From Bog-375 sp049698695 (GTDB taxonomy: Bacteria; Acidobacteriota; Terriglobia; Bryobacterales; Bryobacteraceae), in contig JBAVYH010000181.1 of assembly GCA_049698695.1 (NCBI GenBank), positions 7,295-71,294 of the forward strand: a stretch of 64,000 nt of DNA, in the 5' to 3' direction. Both the position numbers and the translations under genes were made by a program. Below the pieces are notes generated by a model that did not search any database, was not told the origin of the DNA, and saw nothing but the letters and a program-made list of their open reading frames with translations. This document shows positions 16,439 through 25,555 of this stretch, piece by piece. Every line of letters starts with the position of its first letter. The stretch's first letter is position 1.

Positions 16439-16463
16439 AACTGTCCCTCACGCTCGCGGCTCC
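16439..16463 (-). repeat. Decayed copy of palindrome family 1
   Basis: GTCCCTCACGCTCGCGGCTCC differs from the family-1 left arm (CTCCCTAACGGTCGCGGCTCC) at only a few positions. It sits in the spacer between polX and the Hpt gene, without a visible second arm. Confidence 0.55.
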
Positions 16464-16498
16464 GAACATTACACGCGAGAGGCTTGTTACAAAGAGGC

Positions 16499-16849
16499 CT
16501 ACAGCGCCGCGCTTTCGCTGCGCAGCAGTTCCATTTCCCTCGCCAGCGAGGCCAGGGACTGACCGCATTCGGAGAACTCGCCATCGGCCGCCTTGCGTTC
16601 AATATGCTTGAACATGCCCGCTGCGCGGTTGGCGCCCACGTTGGCGCACGCGCCTTTGGAATAATGCGCCAGCCGCATGCACTGCGCCGTGTTCTGTTCG
16701 CGGATGGCGGCGTCGAGCAAGCCTATCTGCTGCGAGGTGTCGGCGAGCAGCGCCGCCAGGATCTCCCGCATCAGCTCGGGGTCGTCCATGGTGATATCCC
16801 GGAGTTGGTTCTTGTCAAGGACCGTATTTGTGTCGGCGGTCTGCACCAT
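16499..16849 (-). CDS. Stand-alone histidine phosphotransfer (Hpt) domain protein
   Basis: This is a 116-residue all-helical Hpt protein that would relay a phosphate between the receiver of a hybrid kinase and a response regulator. The phospho-accepting His is H62 in RLAHYSKGACANVGA, which matches the family pattern HxLKGxxxNxGA with Tyr in the usual Ser/Thr-Leu site. Helix one is DDPELMREILAALLADTSQQ. It has no neighbouring two-component gene: the nearest kinase is the hybrid histidine kinase at 25.5 kb, which has its own receiver but no Hpt domain. That makes it a candidate partner on logic alone. Confidence 0.85.
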   Translation of the reverse strand: MVQTADTNTVLDKNQLRDITMDDPELMREILAALLADTSQQIGLLDAAIREQNTAQCMRLAHYSKGACANVGANRAAGMFKHIERKAADGEFSECGQSLASLAREMELLRSESAAL

Positions 16850-17094
16850 TTGATTCTGGAATGAATAGGAGTTTTGAGAAATCGAGCACAGACCTTAGAC
16901 GGGGACCGGGAATGCCTTAGGGGGCGATTTCATAGGCGGGTGTCGCAGAAAGCCGCGCCGCGCTGAAAGCCGGGCTGGGCGCGCCTAGGGCACGCCGGCC
17001 CCTGCGGCGGGATAGGTGGGGATCTGCCCCTCGCAGGTCGAGGACCTGCGCCATAGCGCAGGGAGCGATGGTGCGGTTATTTCCCGACAGGCGC

Positions 17095-18093
17095 TCAGCG
17101 GGGGCGCAGGACGCCAAAGCCAAAGCTGGCGTTCAGTACTTTGAGCTGCGCGTCCACCAATGCCGTGGCCTGGAAACCAGGAGCCGACGGGGTGCCGAAG
17201 CGGAGGTCGAACAGCTCCACCAGCTTGCCGCCTTCCAGAGTGGGAGCCGGCGTTACACGCCACAGCGGGTATTGATTGAATCGCAGGAATTGGCGAAAGA
17301 CGGGCGACTGCGCCGCGGCGTCCAAGGCCGGGTCTGGGTCCGGTTTGTACAGGATCAGGGCGCGGGTGGGATCGACGTTCCCGGCCACATTGAGGTCGGC
17401 AACGGCATAGAAACCGGGGGTTTCGACCAGGCCGCGCCAGCGCAGCGGGTTGAACGGATTGGGCAGCGCCGCCACTCGCGCCGGCGAGTCTCCCTGATAG
17501 GTCCGTGCCTCGAGCATGGCTACGGCGCGCCCGTGCAGAACCAGCCTGCCGCAATCGAGCGCCATGATGGCGGCCAGCGCAAACACGGCGGCGCCGCGGC
17601 CATGGTGGCGCGGCTTCACAGCCTTAGAAGCGATCTCGGCGCCGACCATGCGCGCCAGAAACGGCCCCACCAGGGCGACTGCCGCAATCGCCCAGATCCA
17701 CAGATCCACCACCGCGGTCGAATCCAGGCGCAGCCAGCGGTCCGAAAAAGGCAGCAGCAGCCGCACGCCGTAGATGTTGGTCCAATCGAGCAACAGATGG
17801 ACGGCCACACCGAGCATCCCCGCCGCCAATGCGCCCGGCCAATAGAGCGGCTTCCGCCCCGCCAGCCGCACCGCGGCAACTGACAGCAAGGCCATCACCG
17901 GCATAGCGGCTAAGGCGTGGGTGAGGCCGCGGTGATAGTGCAGGTAGGCGAGCGGGCCGGCGACACCCGCGAGAACGTCGATATCCGGCGCGTTGGACGC
18001 CACCAGCAGAATGGCGGTTGCCTGCGGCGTCCACCGCCGGGCGCCGGCTCGCGCCAGAAACAGGCCGATCGCCGTGTGGGTGAGATTGTCCAT
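17095..18093 (-). CDS. Membrane-bound metal-dependent hydrolase (YdjM/DUF457 family)
   Basis: This is a 332-residue membrane protein. It starts MDNLTHTAIGLFLAR and has SNAPDIDVL (about 33-41), YHRGLTHAL (about 53-61) and HLLLDWTNIYGVRLLLPFSD (about 98-117), the His/Asp signature of the DUF457/YdjM family of predicted zinc-dependent hydrolases. Four or five TM helices fill the first 200 residues. The C-terminal 130 residues lie outside the membrane and form a beta-rich extension (VETPGFYAVADL, QYPLWRVTPAP). In E. coli a relative is SOS-induced. The true reaction is unknown. Confidence 0.87.
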   Translation of the reverse strand: MDNLTHTAIGLFLARAGARRWTPQATAILLVASNAPDIDVLAGVAGPLAYLHYHRGLTHALAAMPVMALLSVAAVRLAGRKPLYWPGALAAGMLGVAVHLLLDWTNIYGVRLLLPFSDRWLRLDSTAVVDLWIWAIAAVALVGPFLARMVGAEIASKAVKPRHHGRGAAVFALAAIMALDCGRLVLHGRAVAMLEARTYQGDSPARVAALPNPFNPLRWRGLVETPGFYAVADLNVAGNVDPTRALILYKPDPDPALDAAAQSPVFRQFLRFNQYPLWRVTPAPTLEGGKLVELFDLRFGTPSAPGFQATALVDAQLKVLNASFGFGVLRPR

Positions 18094-18307
18094 CGCAGGG
18101 GCGGAGTTCCTATTGTAAAGAAAATCCGCCCGGCCGCCCAGTTTCGGGCATGTCGCCTGTTATTGTGAAACTGCTTCCCAAGGACAAACCTGGTCCGTGG
18201 ATCGTATGCGCTGCGCAGCCGCATTTATGCTTCGTACACCCCTCGATCGCGCCCGCGCGCGGACCCCGGCGCGTTCCTGGTACACTGCGAATTCCGGGGA
18301 TTATTCA

Positions 18308-19510
18308 GTGAATAAAATCTTGTTTCTGATAGCCGCGGCTTTGGCTTTGCCGGCCTGCAAGCAGCAGGCGGCGCGGCCTGGGATGACCGGCATGCCGGTG
18401 GTGCCGGTATCGGTTGCCAAAGTGTCGCAGGAATCCGTGCCCACTGAGGTGAAAGTGGTAGGAACGGTGGAGGCTTCGGCGATTGTGCAGGCCAAATCGC
18501 AGGTGGCGGGCGAGTTGATGTCGGTGCACTTCACCGAAGGGCAAAACGTGGCCAAGGGCGACCTTTTGTTCGAGATCGATCCGCGCCCTTTCGACGATGC
18601 GCTGCAGCAGGCGGAGGCGGCGGTGGAGCGGGACAAGGCACAGATCGTGCAGGCCCAGGCCACGCTCGAGCGCGACAAAGCGACCGCCCGCTTCGCCCAA
18701 AGCGATGCCGAGCGGCAGGCGGAACTGAACAAGGGCGGGCTTACGTCTCACTCGGTCTATGACCAGGCGCGATCCAGCGCCGATGCGGCAAATGCTTCCG
18801 CACGCGCCACCCTGGCGACTATCGACACCGCTAAAGCGGCGCTCGAATCCGACCAGGCAGCCGTGGCGCGAGCCAAACTCGATTTGGTTTATTGCCAGAT
18901 TCGCGCGCCCATCTCCGGCCGCACCGGCAACTTGCTGGTGCACCCGGGCAACCTGGTCAAGGTGAACGACGTGCCGCTGGTGGTGATTCACCAGGTGTCG
19001 CCGATCTTTGTCGACTTCGCGGTACCCGAGCAGCACCTGGGAGCCATCCGCCGGCTCGCCGGCGAGGGTCACAAGCTGGCTGTGCGCGTCGAGTCGCAGG
19101 ACGACCCCGGCCGCACTGCCAACGGCTATCTTTCGGTGATCGACAATACGGTGGATGCCACCACCGGTACGATTCATCTGAAGGCGACGTTTGAAAACGC
19201 CGATCGCATGTTGTGGCCAGGCCAGTTCGTCACCGCCACGCTCACGCTCGATACCATCCAGAACGCCGTCGTGGCGCCGGCCGAAGCTGTGCAAAGCGGC
19301 CAGCAGGGATACTTTGTGTACGCCGTCAAGGCGGATAACCACGTGGAAATCCGCCCGGTGACGATGGGCCGCACCTGGGGCGGCAAGGTGGTGATCGCGA
19401 GCGGCCTCCGGCCGGGCGAGACAGTGGTGATCGACGGGCAATTGCGCATCTTCCCCGGCGCCCAGATTGCGCCAGTCGATCCAGCCAAGCTGGGAACGGG
19501 GCCGCTGTGA
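18308..19510 (+). CDS. RND efflux pump periplasmic adaptor (lipoprotein)
   Basis: This is a 400-residue membrane-fusion protein that links an RND pump to an outer-membrane channel. GTG 18308 is chosen because a GGGGA site lies upstream and a lipoprotein signal peptide then begins (LIAAALALPACKQQ, lipobox LPAC). The order is barrel-sandwich/lipoyl half (VVGTVEASAIVQAKSQVAGEL), alpha-hairpin coiled coil (about 95-185), second lipoyl half (VYCQIRAPISGRTGNLLV, in parts), beta-barrel and membrane-proximal domain (VEIRPVTMGRTWGGKVVI). It most resembles MdtA/MexE-type adaptors. The stop overlaps the GTG start of the pump gene by four bases (19507-19510). Confidence 0.94.
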   Translation: MNKILFLIAAALALPACKQQAARPGMTGMPVVPVSVAKVSQESVPTEVKVVGTVEASAIVQAKSQVAGELMSVHFTEGQNVAKGDLLFEIDPRPFDDALQQAEAAVERDKAQIVQAQATLERDKATARFAQSDAERQAELNKGGLTSHSVYDQARSSADAANASARATLATIDTAKAALESDQAAVARAKLDLVYCQIRAPISGRTGNLLVHPGNLVKVNDVPLVVIHQVSPIFVDFAVPEQHLGAIRRLAGEGHKLAVRVESQDDPGRTANGYLSVIDNTVDATTGTIHLKATFENADRMLWPGQFVTATLTLDTIQNAVVAPAEAVQSGQQGYFVYAVKADNHVEIRPVTMGRTWGGKVVIASGLRPGETVVIDGQLRIFPGAQIAPVDPAKLGTGPL

Positions 19511-22500
19511 ACCTCTCGCGCATCTTCATCGATCGCCCGATCATGACGACGCTGCTGTGCTTCGCCATCCTGGTATTCGGGACGGTGGCGTTTCGCGCGT
19601 TGCCGGTGGCCGCGCTCCCCAGCGTCGATTACCCCACCATTCAGGTGAACGCGGCTCTGCCAGGCGCAAGCCCTGAGACGATGGCATCCTCGGTCGCCAC
19701 GCCGCTGGAACGCGAGTTCTCCACCATCGCCGGCATTCAATCGATGAACTCGGTGAATTCGCAGAGCAGCACGCAGATCACTGTGCAATTCACGCTCGAC
19801 CGCACCATCGACGCCGCGGCGCAGGATATCCAGGCCCACATCGCGGCGGCCGGCGGGAGACTGCCTGCCACCATGCCGCGTCCCCCCTCTTATGAAAAGG
19901 TCAACCCGGCCGAGCAGCCCGTATTCTACCTGGCGCTGGTTTCCGACACTCTCCCGCTCTATACCGTGACCGATTATGCCGATATTCTGCTGGCCCAGCG
20001 CATTTCCATGGTGAGCGGCGTGGCGCGCGTGCAGGTCTATGGCGAACAGAAGTACGCCGTGCGCGTGCAGGTGGATCCCAACCAGCTCGCGGCGCACAAC
20101 GTCGGCATCGATGAAGTGCAGGCGGCGATCGCCTCCAGCAACACCAATCTGCCCACCGGCCGGCTGGACGGCGCCAAGCAGGCGTTCACTATCGAATCGA
20201 GCGGCGGCCTGCTCAATGCGGCGGCTTACCGGCCGATCATCGTCGCCTGGCGCGGCGGCGCGCCGGTGCGCCTGGATCAGCTCGCCAACGTGGTCGACGG
20301 CGTCGAAGACGACAAGTTGATCGCCTGGTACAACAACCAGCGCGGTGTGATTCTGGCCGTCAACCGCCAGCCGGGCACCAACACAGTGGAGGTGGTGGAT
20401 AACATCAAGCGGCTGCTGCCGGAGTTCGAAAAGGAGGTTCCTCCGGCCGTCAAGCTCTCAGTGGCGTTCGACGCTTCCGAGTCCGTGCGGCAGTCGATCC
20501 ACGACGTGGAGTTCACGCTCACGCTGGTGGTGGGCGTGGTCGTGCTGGTGATTTTCCTCTTCCTGCGCAACATTTCCGCCACCTTGATCCCCGGCGCCGC
20601 GGTTCCGTTCTCGATTATCGGCGCCTTCGCGGTGATGTACCTGCTGGGTTACAGCCTGAACAATCTTTCGCTGATGGCGCTCACGCTCTCGGTGGGCTTC
20701 GTGGTGGATGATGCCATCGTGATGCTGGAAAACATCGTGCGCCACATGGAGATGGGCAAGTCGCGGATGGAAGCCGCCATCGCCGCTTCGCGCGAGATCG
20801 GCTTCACCATTCTCTCCATGACCTTCTCGCTGGTGGCGGTATTCATCCCGGTGCTGTTCATGGCGGGCATCGTGGGCCGGCTGCTGCACGAGTTCTCGGT
20901 CACCATCGTGGTGGCGATTCTGATTTCCGGTTTCGTCTCGCTGACCCTGACGCCAATGCTGGGCAGCCGGTTTCTGCGGAGCGAACGCGAAACGCGCCAC
21001 GGCGTCCTTTACCACGTGCTCGAGGGAGGCTTCAACCTGATGGCGCGCTGGTACGAACTGACGCTCGCGATCGCCATGCGCTGGCGGCTGGTGACGCTAG
21101 GGGTCGCGCTGGCGATGCTGGTGGGCACCGTCTACCTTTTCAAAACCATGCCCACCGGCTTCATTCCGTCGCAGGATTCGGATTTCTTCTTCGGCATCAC
21201 GCTGGGGCCGCAGGACATCTCGTTTGAGAACATGGCCCGCCACCACCGCGCCATCTCCGAAATCGTGCGCGCCCAACCCGGCGTGGAGGATGTGGGCTCG
21301 TTCGTGATTGGCGGCAATGAGGCGTTCTTCTTCGCGCACATGAAGCCCCGCGCCGAGCGCGCGCTCTCGGTCGACCAGACGATTGAAGCCCTGCTCCCAC
21401 GGGTGATGGCCGTGCCGGCGCTCTTTCCGATCATCCAAAACCCGCCGCCCATTACCGTTAGCGGCCAGTTCGGTGCAGCCGCCTATCAGCTCACCATGCA
21501 GAGCCCCAACCTGAAGGAGCTGTACGCGTGGGCGCCGCGGCTTACCGCCAAAATGAAGCAGATCCCCGGTTTCGTCGGCGTCAGCGACGACCTGTATATC
21601 GCCGCGCCACAGTTGATGGTGGATATCGACCGCGACCGAGCCCTGGCGCTGGGGGTGACGGCGCAGCAGGTGCAGGACGCACTGTACAGCGCGTTCGGCG
21701 AGCGCCAGGTCTCGGTCATCTACGCGCCCGCCGACCAGTACGAGGTGATTCTCGAGCTCGACAAGCAATACCAGCGCACGCCGGATGCGCTGTCGCGGCT
21801 TTACATCCGGTCGTCCCAGGGGTCGCTGGTGCCGCTGGACGCAGTCACCCACACGCACCGCCAGACCGGTGCGCTCAACATCAACCACTTCGGCCAGTTG
21901 CCGGCCGTGACGGCATCGTTCAACCTGCGGCCGGGCTTCTCGCTGGGGCAGGCCGTGGACCAGGTGGACAACGCCATCCTCGATCTGCGCATGCCCTCCA
22001 CCATCAGCACCGGCTTCCAGGGAACGGTGAAGGAGTTTCAGAACTCCTTCCGCAACCTGACGCTGCTGCTGATCGTCGCCATTCTGGTGATCTATATCGT
22101 GCTGGGCGTGCTGTACGAGAGCTTCATTCACCCGATCACGATTCTCTCCGGCCTGCCTTCGGCAGTATTTGGCGCGCTGCTTACGCTGCTGCTATTCCAC
22201 AAGGAGCTCGACCTCTACGCGTTTGTCGGCATCATCATGCTGTTCGGTGTGGTGAAGAAGAACGCCATCATGATGATCGACTTCGCGATTAGCAGGCGCA
22301 GGGAAGGGCTGCCGGCCGAGCAAGCCATCTGGCAGGGTTGCATGCTGCGCTTCCGGCCCATCATGATGACCACGGTGGCGGCCCTGTTCGGCACGCTGCC
22401 CATTGCGCTGGGCTACGGCGAAGGCGGCGACGCGCGACAGCCGCTCGGCCTGGCAGTGGTGGGCGGCCTGGTGGTCAGCCAGTTCCTCACCCTCTACATT

Positions 22501-22599
22501 ACGCCGGTGATCTACGTCTACATGGAGCGCCTCCAGGAGGGCCTGCGCGGCCGCGAGACTGCGGCCGGGGCGCCGCGCGAAGCCCCCGCGGCCATCTGA
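19507..22599 (+). CDS. RND multidrug efflux transporter, inner-membrane pump (HAE1 family)
   Basis: This is a 1030-residue AcrB/MdtB/MdtC-like proton antiporter. The N-terminus FIDRPIMTTLLCFAILVFG, the periplasmic porter segments (VATPLEREFSTIAGIQSMNS) and twelve TM helices in two halves are complete. The TM4 proton-relay region reads LTLSVGFVVDDAIVMLEN, with the Asp pair present. TM10-11 contain GVVKKNAIMMIDFA and GYGEGGDARQPLGLAVVGG. It starts GTG 19507 within the adaptor stop codon, so both subunits are made together. No outer-membrane factor or regulator is adjacent. Substrates cannot be told from sequence; hydrophobic drugs, detergents or siderophores are usual. Confidence 0.96.
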   Translation: MNLSRIFIDRPIMTTLLCFAILVFGTVAFRALPVAALPSVDYPTIQVNAALPGASPETMASSVATPLEREFSTIAGIQSMNSVNSQSSTQITVQFTLDRTIDAAAQDIQAHIAAAGGRLPATMPRPPSYEKVNPAEQPVFYLALVSDTLPLYTVTDYADILLAQRISMVSGVARVQVYGEQKYAVRVQVDPNQLAAHNVGIDEVQAAIASSNTNLPTGRLDGAKQAFTIESSGGLLNAAAYRPIIVAWRGGAPVRLDQLANVVDGVEDDKLIAWYNNQRGVILAVNRQPGTNTVEVVDNIKRLLPEFEKEVPPAVKLSVAFDASESVRQSIHDVEFTLTLVVGVVVLVIFLFLRNISATLIPGAAVPFSIIGAFAVMYLLGYSLNNLSLMALTLSVGFVVDDAIVMLENIVRHMEMGKSRMEAAIAASREIGFTILSMTFSLVAVFIPVLFMAGIVGRLLHEFSVTIVVAILISGFVSLTLTPMLGSRFLRSERETRHGVLYHVLEGGFNLMARWYELTLAIAMRWRLVTLGVALAMLVGTVYLFKTMPTGFIPSQDSDFFFGITLGPQDISFENMARHHRAISEIVRAQPGVEDVGSFVIGGNEAFFFAHMKPRAERALSVDQTIEALLPRVMAVPALFPIIQNPPPITVSGQFGAAAYQLTMQSPNLKELYAWAPRLTAKMKQIPGFVGVSDDLYIAAPQLMVDIDRDRALALGVTAQQVQDALYSAFGERQVSVIYAPADQYEVILELDKQYQRTPDALSRLYIRSSQGSLVPLDAVTHTHRQTGALNINHFGQLPAVTASFNLRPGFSLGQAVDQVDNAILDLRMPSTISTGFQGTVKEFQNSFRNLTLLLIVAILVIYIVLGVLYESFIHPITILSGLPSAVFGALLTLLLFHKELDLYAFVGIIMLFGVVKKNAIMMIDFAISRRREGLPAEQAIWQGCMLRFRPIMMTTVAALFGTLPIALGYGEGGDARQPLGLAVVGGLVVSQFLTLYITPVIYVYMERLQEGLRGRETAAGAPREAPAAI

Positions 22600-22693
22600 C
22601 CGCCGGCCGCCCGGCTTGAGACAGCGGCCAGCCGGCGCCCTAGAGCATTCGCGACCCGACGCCGGCACGCCAGCGTGCGGCGTCACGCCGGAA

Positions 22694-22984
22694 TCACTTG
22701 GCAGGAGTTTCCGGTTTCGCGGCGTCGGCGGGGGGCGGAGCGCTCGGGTTCGCCAGAAATTGATCTACGCGCTTCTTGAAGTCATCCTGGTCGTTGTGCT
22801 CGAATCCGCTGTAGTTCGACACCACCTGCATCTCGCACCCTGAGCCGTTCGGCACCAGCGTGACGTGATTGGTTCGCTGGAGGACGGCCCCGGTGACGGT
22901 GACAGGAACGGTGTGCTTCACATGGTAGGCGGCGGTCATTGCGGCGGCTAAACTCCCCGCCGGAAAACGCCGATAAGCAGGCAT
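22694..22984 (-). CDS. Small protein of unknown function, possibly the end of a decayed gene
   Basis: This is a frame of 96 residues. The part from MTAAYHVKHTVPVTVTGAV to NYSGFEHNDQDDFKKRVDQFL has coherent alternating strands and a final amphipathic helix, followed by a Pro/Ala tail. It looks like the last third of a small lipocalin- or SRPBCC-like domain. No good ribosome site precedes ATG 22984, which overlaps the start of the receptor gene head-on by two bases; ATG 22939 with GGGGAG 13 bases upstream is an alternative. A truncated remnant is equally possible. Confidence 0.45.
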   Translation of the reverse strand: MPAYRRFPAGSLAAAMTAAYHVKHTVPVTVTGAVLQRTNHVTLVPNGSGCEMQVVSNYSGFEHNDQDDFKKRVDQFLANPSAPPPADAAKPETPAK

Positions 22985-24989
22985 GAGCCGAATTCGCGTG
23001 AAGCCGCGCCCGGCCCCGATCGGAAAGCTGTTGGCGTTGGCGAGCCTCGCGGCCGGCGTGGGATGGTGCCAGAAGGATCTCGCGGATGCCTCGCTGGAGC
23101 AGCTTCTCGATACGCAGGTGACCACCGTGTCGAAGAAGCAGGAAAAGCTGGCACGAACCGCGGCCGCGGTGTTCGTGGTCACGCAAGAGGATATACAGCG
23201 GTCCGGCGCCACCAACATTCCGGACCTGCTGCGCATGGTCCCCGGTGTCGACGTGGCGCAGATTGACGGCAGCAGTTGGGCGATCAGCATTCGGGGCTTC
23301 AACGCGCGCTATTCGGACAAAGTGCTGGTGTTGATCGACGGGCGGTCGGTGCATACAACGGCTTTTTCCGGCATCTACTGGGACCAGATCGACTTGCCTA
23401 TCGAGGAGATCGAGCGCATCGAAGTGATCCGCGGTCCGGGCGGATCGGTGTGGGGCGCCAATGCGGTCAATGGCGTGATCAGCATCATCACCAAATCCTC
23501 CAAGGCCACGCGCGGCGGGGTGGCAAGCCTGGGCTCGGGCTCTTACACGCATGCGGCCGACAGCCTATCGTACGGCGGAAGCGCCGGCAGCAGCGGGAGT
23601 TACCGGCTTTGGGGCGCGTACAACAATGTCGCCGACTCGGTTCAATCCGATGGCGCCGGAGGAGGCGATGGCTGGCAGCGGGCGCACGGAGGATTCCGCT
23701 CCGATTGGAGTATTGGCCAGCGCGATTCCTTAACTGTGGAAGGGGACCTCTTCTATAACCAGGCCGGCCACACCACGGATTCGCTATTCGCTCTGCCGGG
23801 GGCCAATCCGTTCTGGCAAAGCCAGGAGGCGGGCGGCGGTAGCATACTAGGCCGTTGGACCAGAACTTCGGATAACGGCGCGGACCAATCTCTGCAAGTC
23901 TACTACTCCGCTTATCACCGCACGGAATTGGGCTTGCCCATCGCCGAGACCAGTCTGGATTTCGATTACCAGAACCGTCATCGGATGGGAAGCCGGCAGG
24001 AGGTGGTCTGGGGAGTTGGATACCGGCGGACGGTTACCGATCTCAGCTCACAAAGTTGGATCTCTTTTTCGCCCCGGGTGAGCGCAGACGCACTGTACAG
24101 CGCCTTCGTGGAAGACGAAATCCGCGTCACGGATAGCCTCTGGCTCACCTTGGGCACGAAAGTCGAACACAACCCGTACACGGGATTCGATGTGGAGCCG
24201 AGCGCGCGCCTGGCCTGGACAGCCACGCCCAGCAGCACGTTCTGGCTCTCGGCCGGGCGCGCCGTCCGGCAACCGGCGAGGGCTGAGGCGGAGATTGACG
24301 TCGTCTTGGGTACGGTCTCGCTGGCCGCGGGCACGCCGGCGGTTTTGTACCTGCTGGGGAATCCCCACGCGAACGCGGAGCGCATGACGGACTACGAAGC
24401 CGGATATCGGGCGCAGCTCAGTCGAAACCTGTCGCTGGACGCGGCGACGTTTGTCAGTTTCTACCAGGACCTGGAGACGATGGCGCCGCTGCCGCCGGCC
24501 CTCGCGCAGTACGGCAGCGGCTATGTAATGGAGATCCCTTATATTTACGCGAACGGCGGGAAGGCGTTCGATTACGGCGGCGAGCTGGCCGCTAACTGGA
24601 ACGTGACCAGGAGTTGGCGGATCAGCCCGGCGTATTCGATGTTGCACGTGAATTTTCGGGTGAATCCGGGTTCCGAAGATACGTTCAGTCCCGCCTTGGC
24701 GCTTTGCTCGCCCGAGTACACCTGGCAGACCCGCTCCCTGCTGAACCTGCCGGCCAAGCTGAGCTTCGATCAAACCGTCTCCTGGACGGCGCGGCTGCCG
24801 GGAAACGGCATTCCGGCGCACTGGCGAGTGGATATCCGGCTGGCGCGGCGGCTCGGCGAGTCGGCCGAAGTCAGCTTGGTGGGACAGAATCTGCTGCAAC
24901 CGGGGTTCCTCGAATTCGGAGGCCAATATGGGATCGTCGGCACCGAGATCCCACGCAGCATATTCGGAAGGGTGGTACTCCGGTTTTGA
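22983..24989 (+). CDS. TonB-dependent outer-membrane receptor
   Basis: This is a 668-residue receptor. After the signal peptide (about 1-30) an acidic helix DLADASLEQLLDTQVTTVSK leads into the plug domain (about 55-175). The plug contains AVFVVTQEDIQRSGATNIPDLLR, the IRGFNARYSDKVLVLIDGR strand and the end motif VIRGPGGSVWGANAVNGVI. A 22-strand barrel follows and ends with the aromatic C-terminus FGRVVLRF needed for Bam insertion. The 'SLEQLLDTQVTTVSKK' opening is the subgroup found next to yfiR-like and kinase genes. Its stop overlaps the TTG start of that next gene. The ligand is unknown; the context suggests sensing as well as uptake. Confidence 0.95.
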   Translation: MSRIRVKPRPAPIGKLLALASLAAGVGWCQKDLADASLEQLLDTQVTTVSKKQEKLARTAAAVFVVTQEDIQRSGATNIPDLLRMVPGVDVAQIDGSSWAISIRGFNARYSDKVLVLIDGRSVHTTAFSGIYWDQIDLPIEEIERIEVIRGPGGSVWGANAVNGVISIITKSSKATRGGVASLGSGSYTHAADSLSYGGSAGSSGSYRLWGAYNNVADSVQSDGAGGGDGWQRAHGGFRSDWSIGQRDSLTVEGDLFYNQAGHTTDSLFALPGANPFWQSQEAGGGSILGRWTRTSDNGADQSLQVYYSAYHRTELGLPIAETSLDFDYQNRHRMGSRQEVVWGVGYRRTVTDLSSQSWISFSPRVSADALYSAFVEDEIRVTDSLWLTLGTKVEHNPYTGFDVEPSARLAWTATPSSTFWLSAGRAVRQPARAEAEIDVVLGTVSLAAGTPAVLYLLGNPHANAERMTDYEAGYRAQLSRNLSLDAATFVSFYQDLETMAPLPPALAQYGSGYVMEIPYIYANGGKAFDYGGELAANWNVTRSWRISPAYSMLHVNFRVNPGSEDTFSPALALCSPEYTWQTRSLLNLPAKLSFDQTVSWTARLPGNGIPAHWRVDIRLARRLGESAEVSLVGQNLLQPGFLEFGGQYGIVGTEIPRSIFGRVVLRF

Positions 24990-25555
24990 ATGGGCGCACG
25001 CGTCCGGTGTCCCGCCCGTGGTCTAAGGCCGGGGCGGTGTTGTGGGCCATAAGCCCGTTTCTTGTGGCACTGGCCCTGCCGCTGGCTGCGCAGGCGCCTA
25101 CCGAGTACCAGGTCAAGGCGGCCTTCCTTTATAACTTCGCGAAGTTCGTGGAGTGGCCGGTGAATGCGCCCGGAACGCGGTTCTGCATCGGTATCCTGGG
25201 CACCGATCCATTTGGTCCGCTGATCGACGAAACGCTGGCGGGAAAAACGCTCGGCAGCCGTGGCGTCGTAGTCCGCCGGTTCAATCGGCCGGAAGACACC
25301 TTCGACTGTCAGATCGTGTTTGTGGCTTCGTCGGCCACACCGCTGAAGCTGTTGTTGAGGCGCTTCGAGGGCAAAGCTGTTCTCACCGTGGGGGACGCAC
25401 CGGCGTTCTGCCAAAGCGGCGGCATCATCGGCTTCCAGGTCGCGGAGCGGAGAATCCGCTTTGCCGTCAACCTCGAAGCCGCGGAACGGGCGCAACTGCA
25501 GCTCAGCTCGAAGCTGCTGAGCCTGGCCACCAAGGTCTGGGGGAACCGGCGATGA
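24986..25555 (+). CDS. YfiR-like periplasmic regulator (DUF4154)
   Basis: This is a 189-residue exported protein. The frame begins with TTG 24986, which overlaps the receptor stop; a GTG at 25007 is another possible start. GGAAGGG lies upstream of the TTG. The signal-like helix AVLWAISPFLVALALPLAAQA is followed by the DUF4154 mark TEYQVKAAFLYNFAKFVEWP, then the Rossmann-like strands FCIGILGTDPFG, DCQIVFVASS, VLTVGDAPAFCQSGGIIGF and RIRFAVNLEAAERAQLQLSSKLLSLA (given in parts). In Pseudomonas, YfiR holds the CHASE8 cyclase YfiN inactive in the periplasm. Here the next gene encodes a CHASE8-type kinase, which fits the same kind of control. Its stop overlaps the kinase ATG. Confidence 0.9.
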   Translation: MNGRTRPVSRPWSKAGAVLWAISPFLVALALPLAAQAPTEYQVKAAFLYNFAKFVEWPVNAPGTRFCIGILGTDPFGPLIDETLAGKTLGSRGVVVRRFNRPEDTFDCQIVFVASSATPLKLLLRRFEGKAVLTVGDAPAFCQSGGIIGFQVAERRIRFAVNLEAAERAQLQLSSKLLSLATKVWGNRR

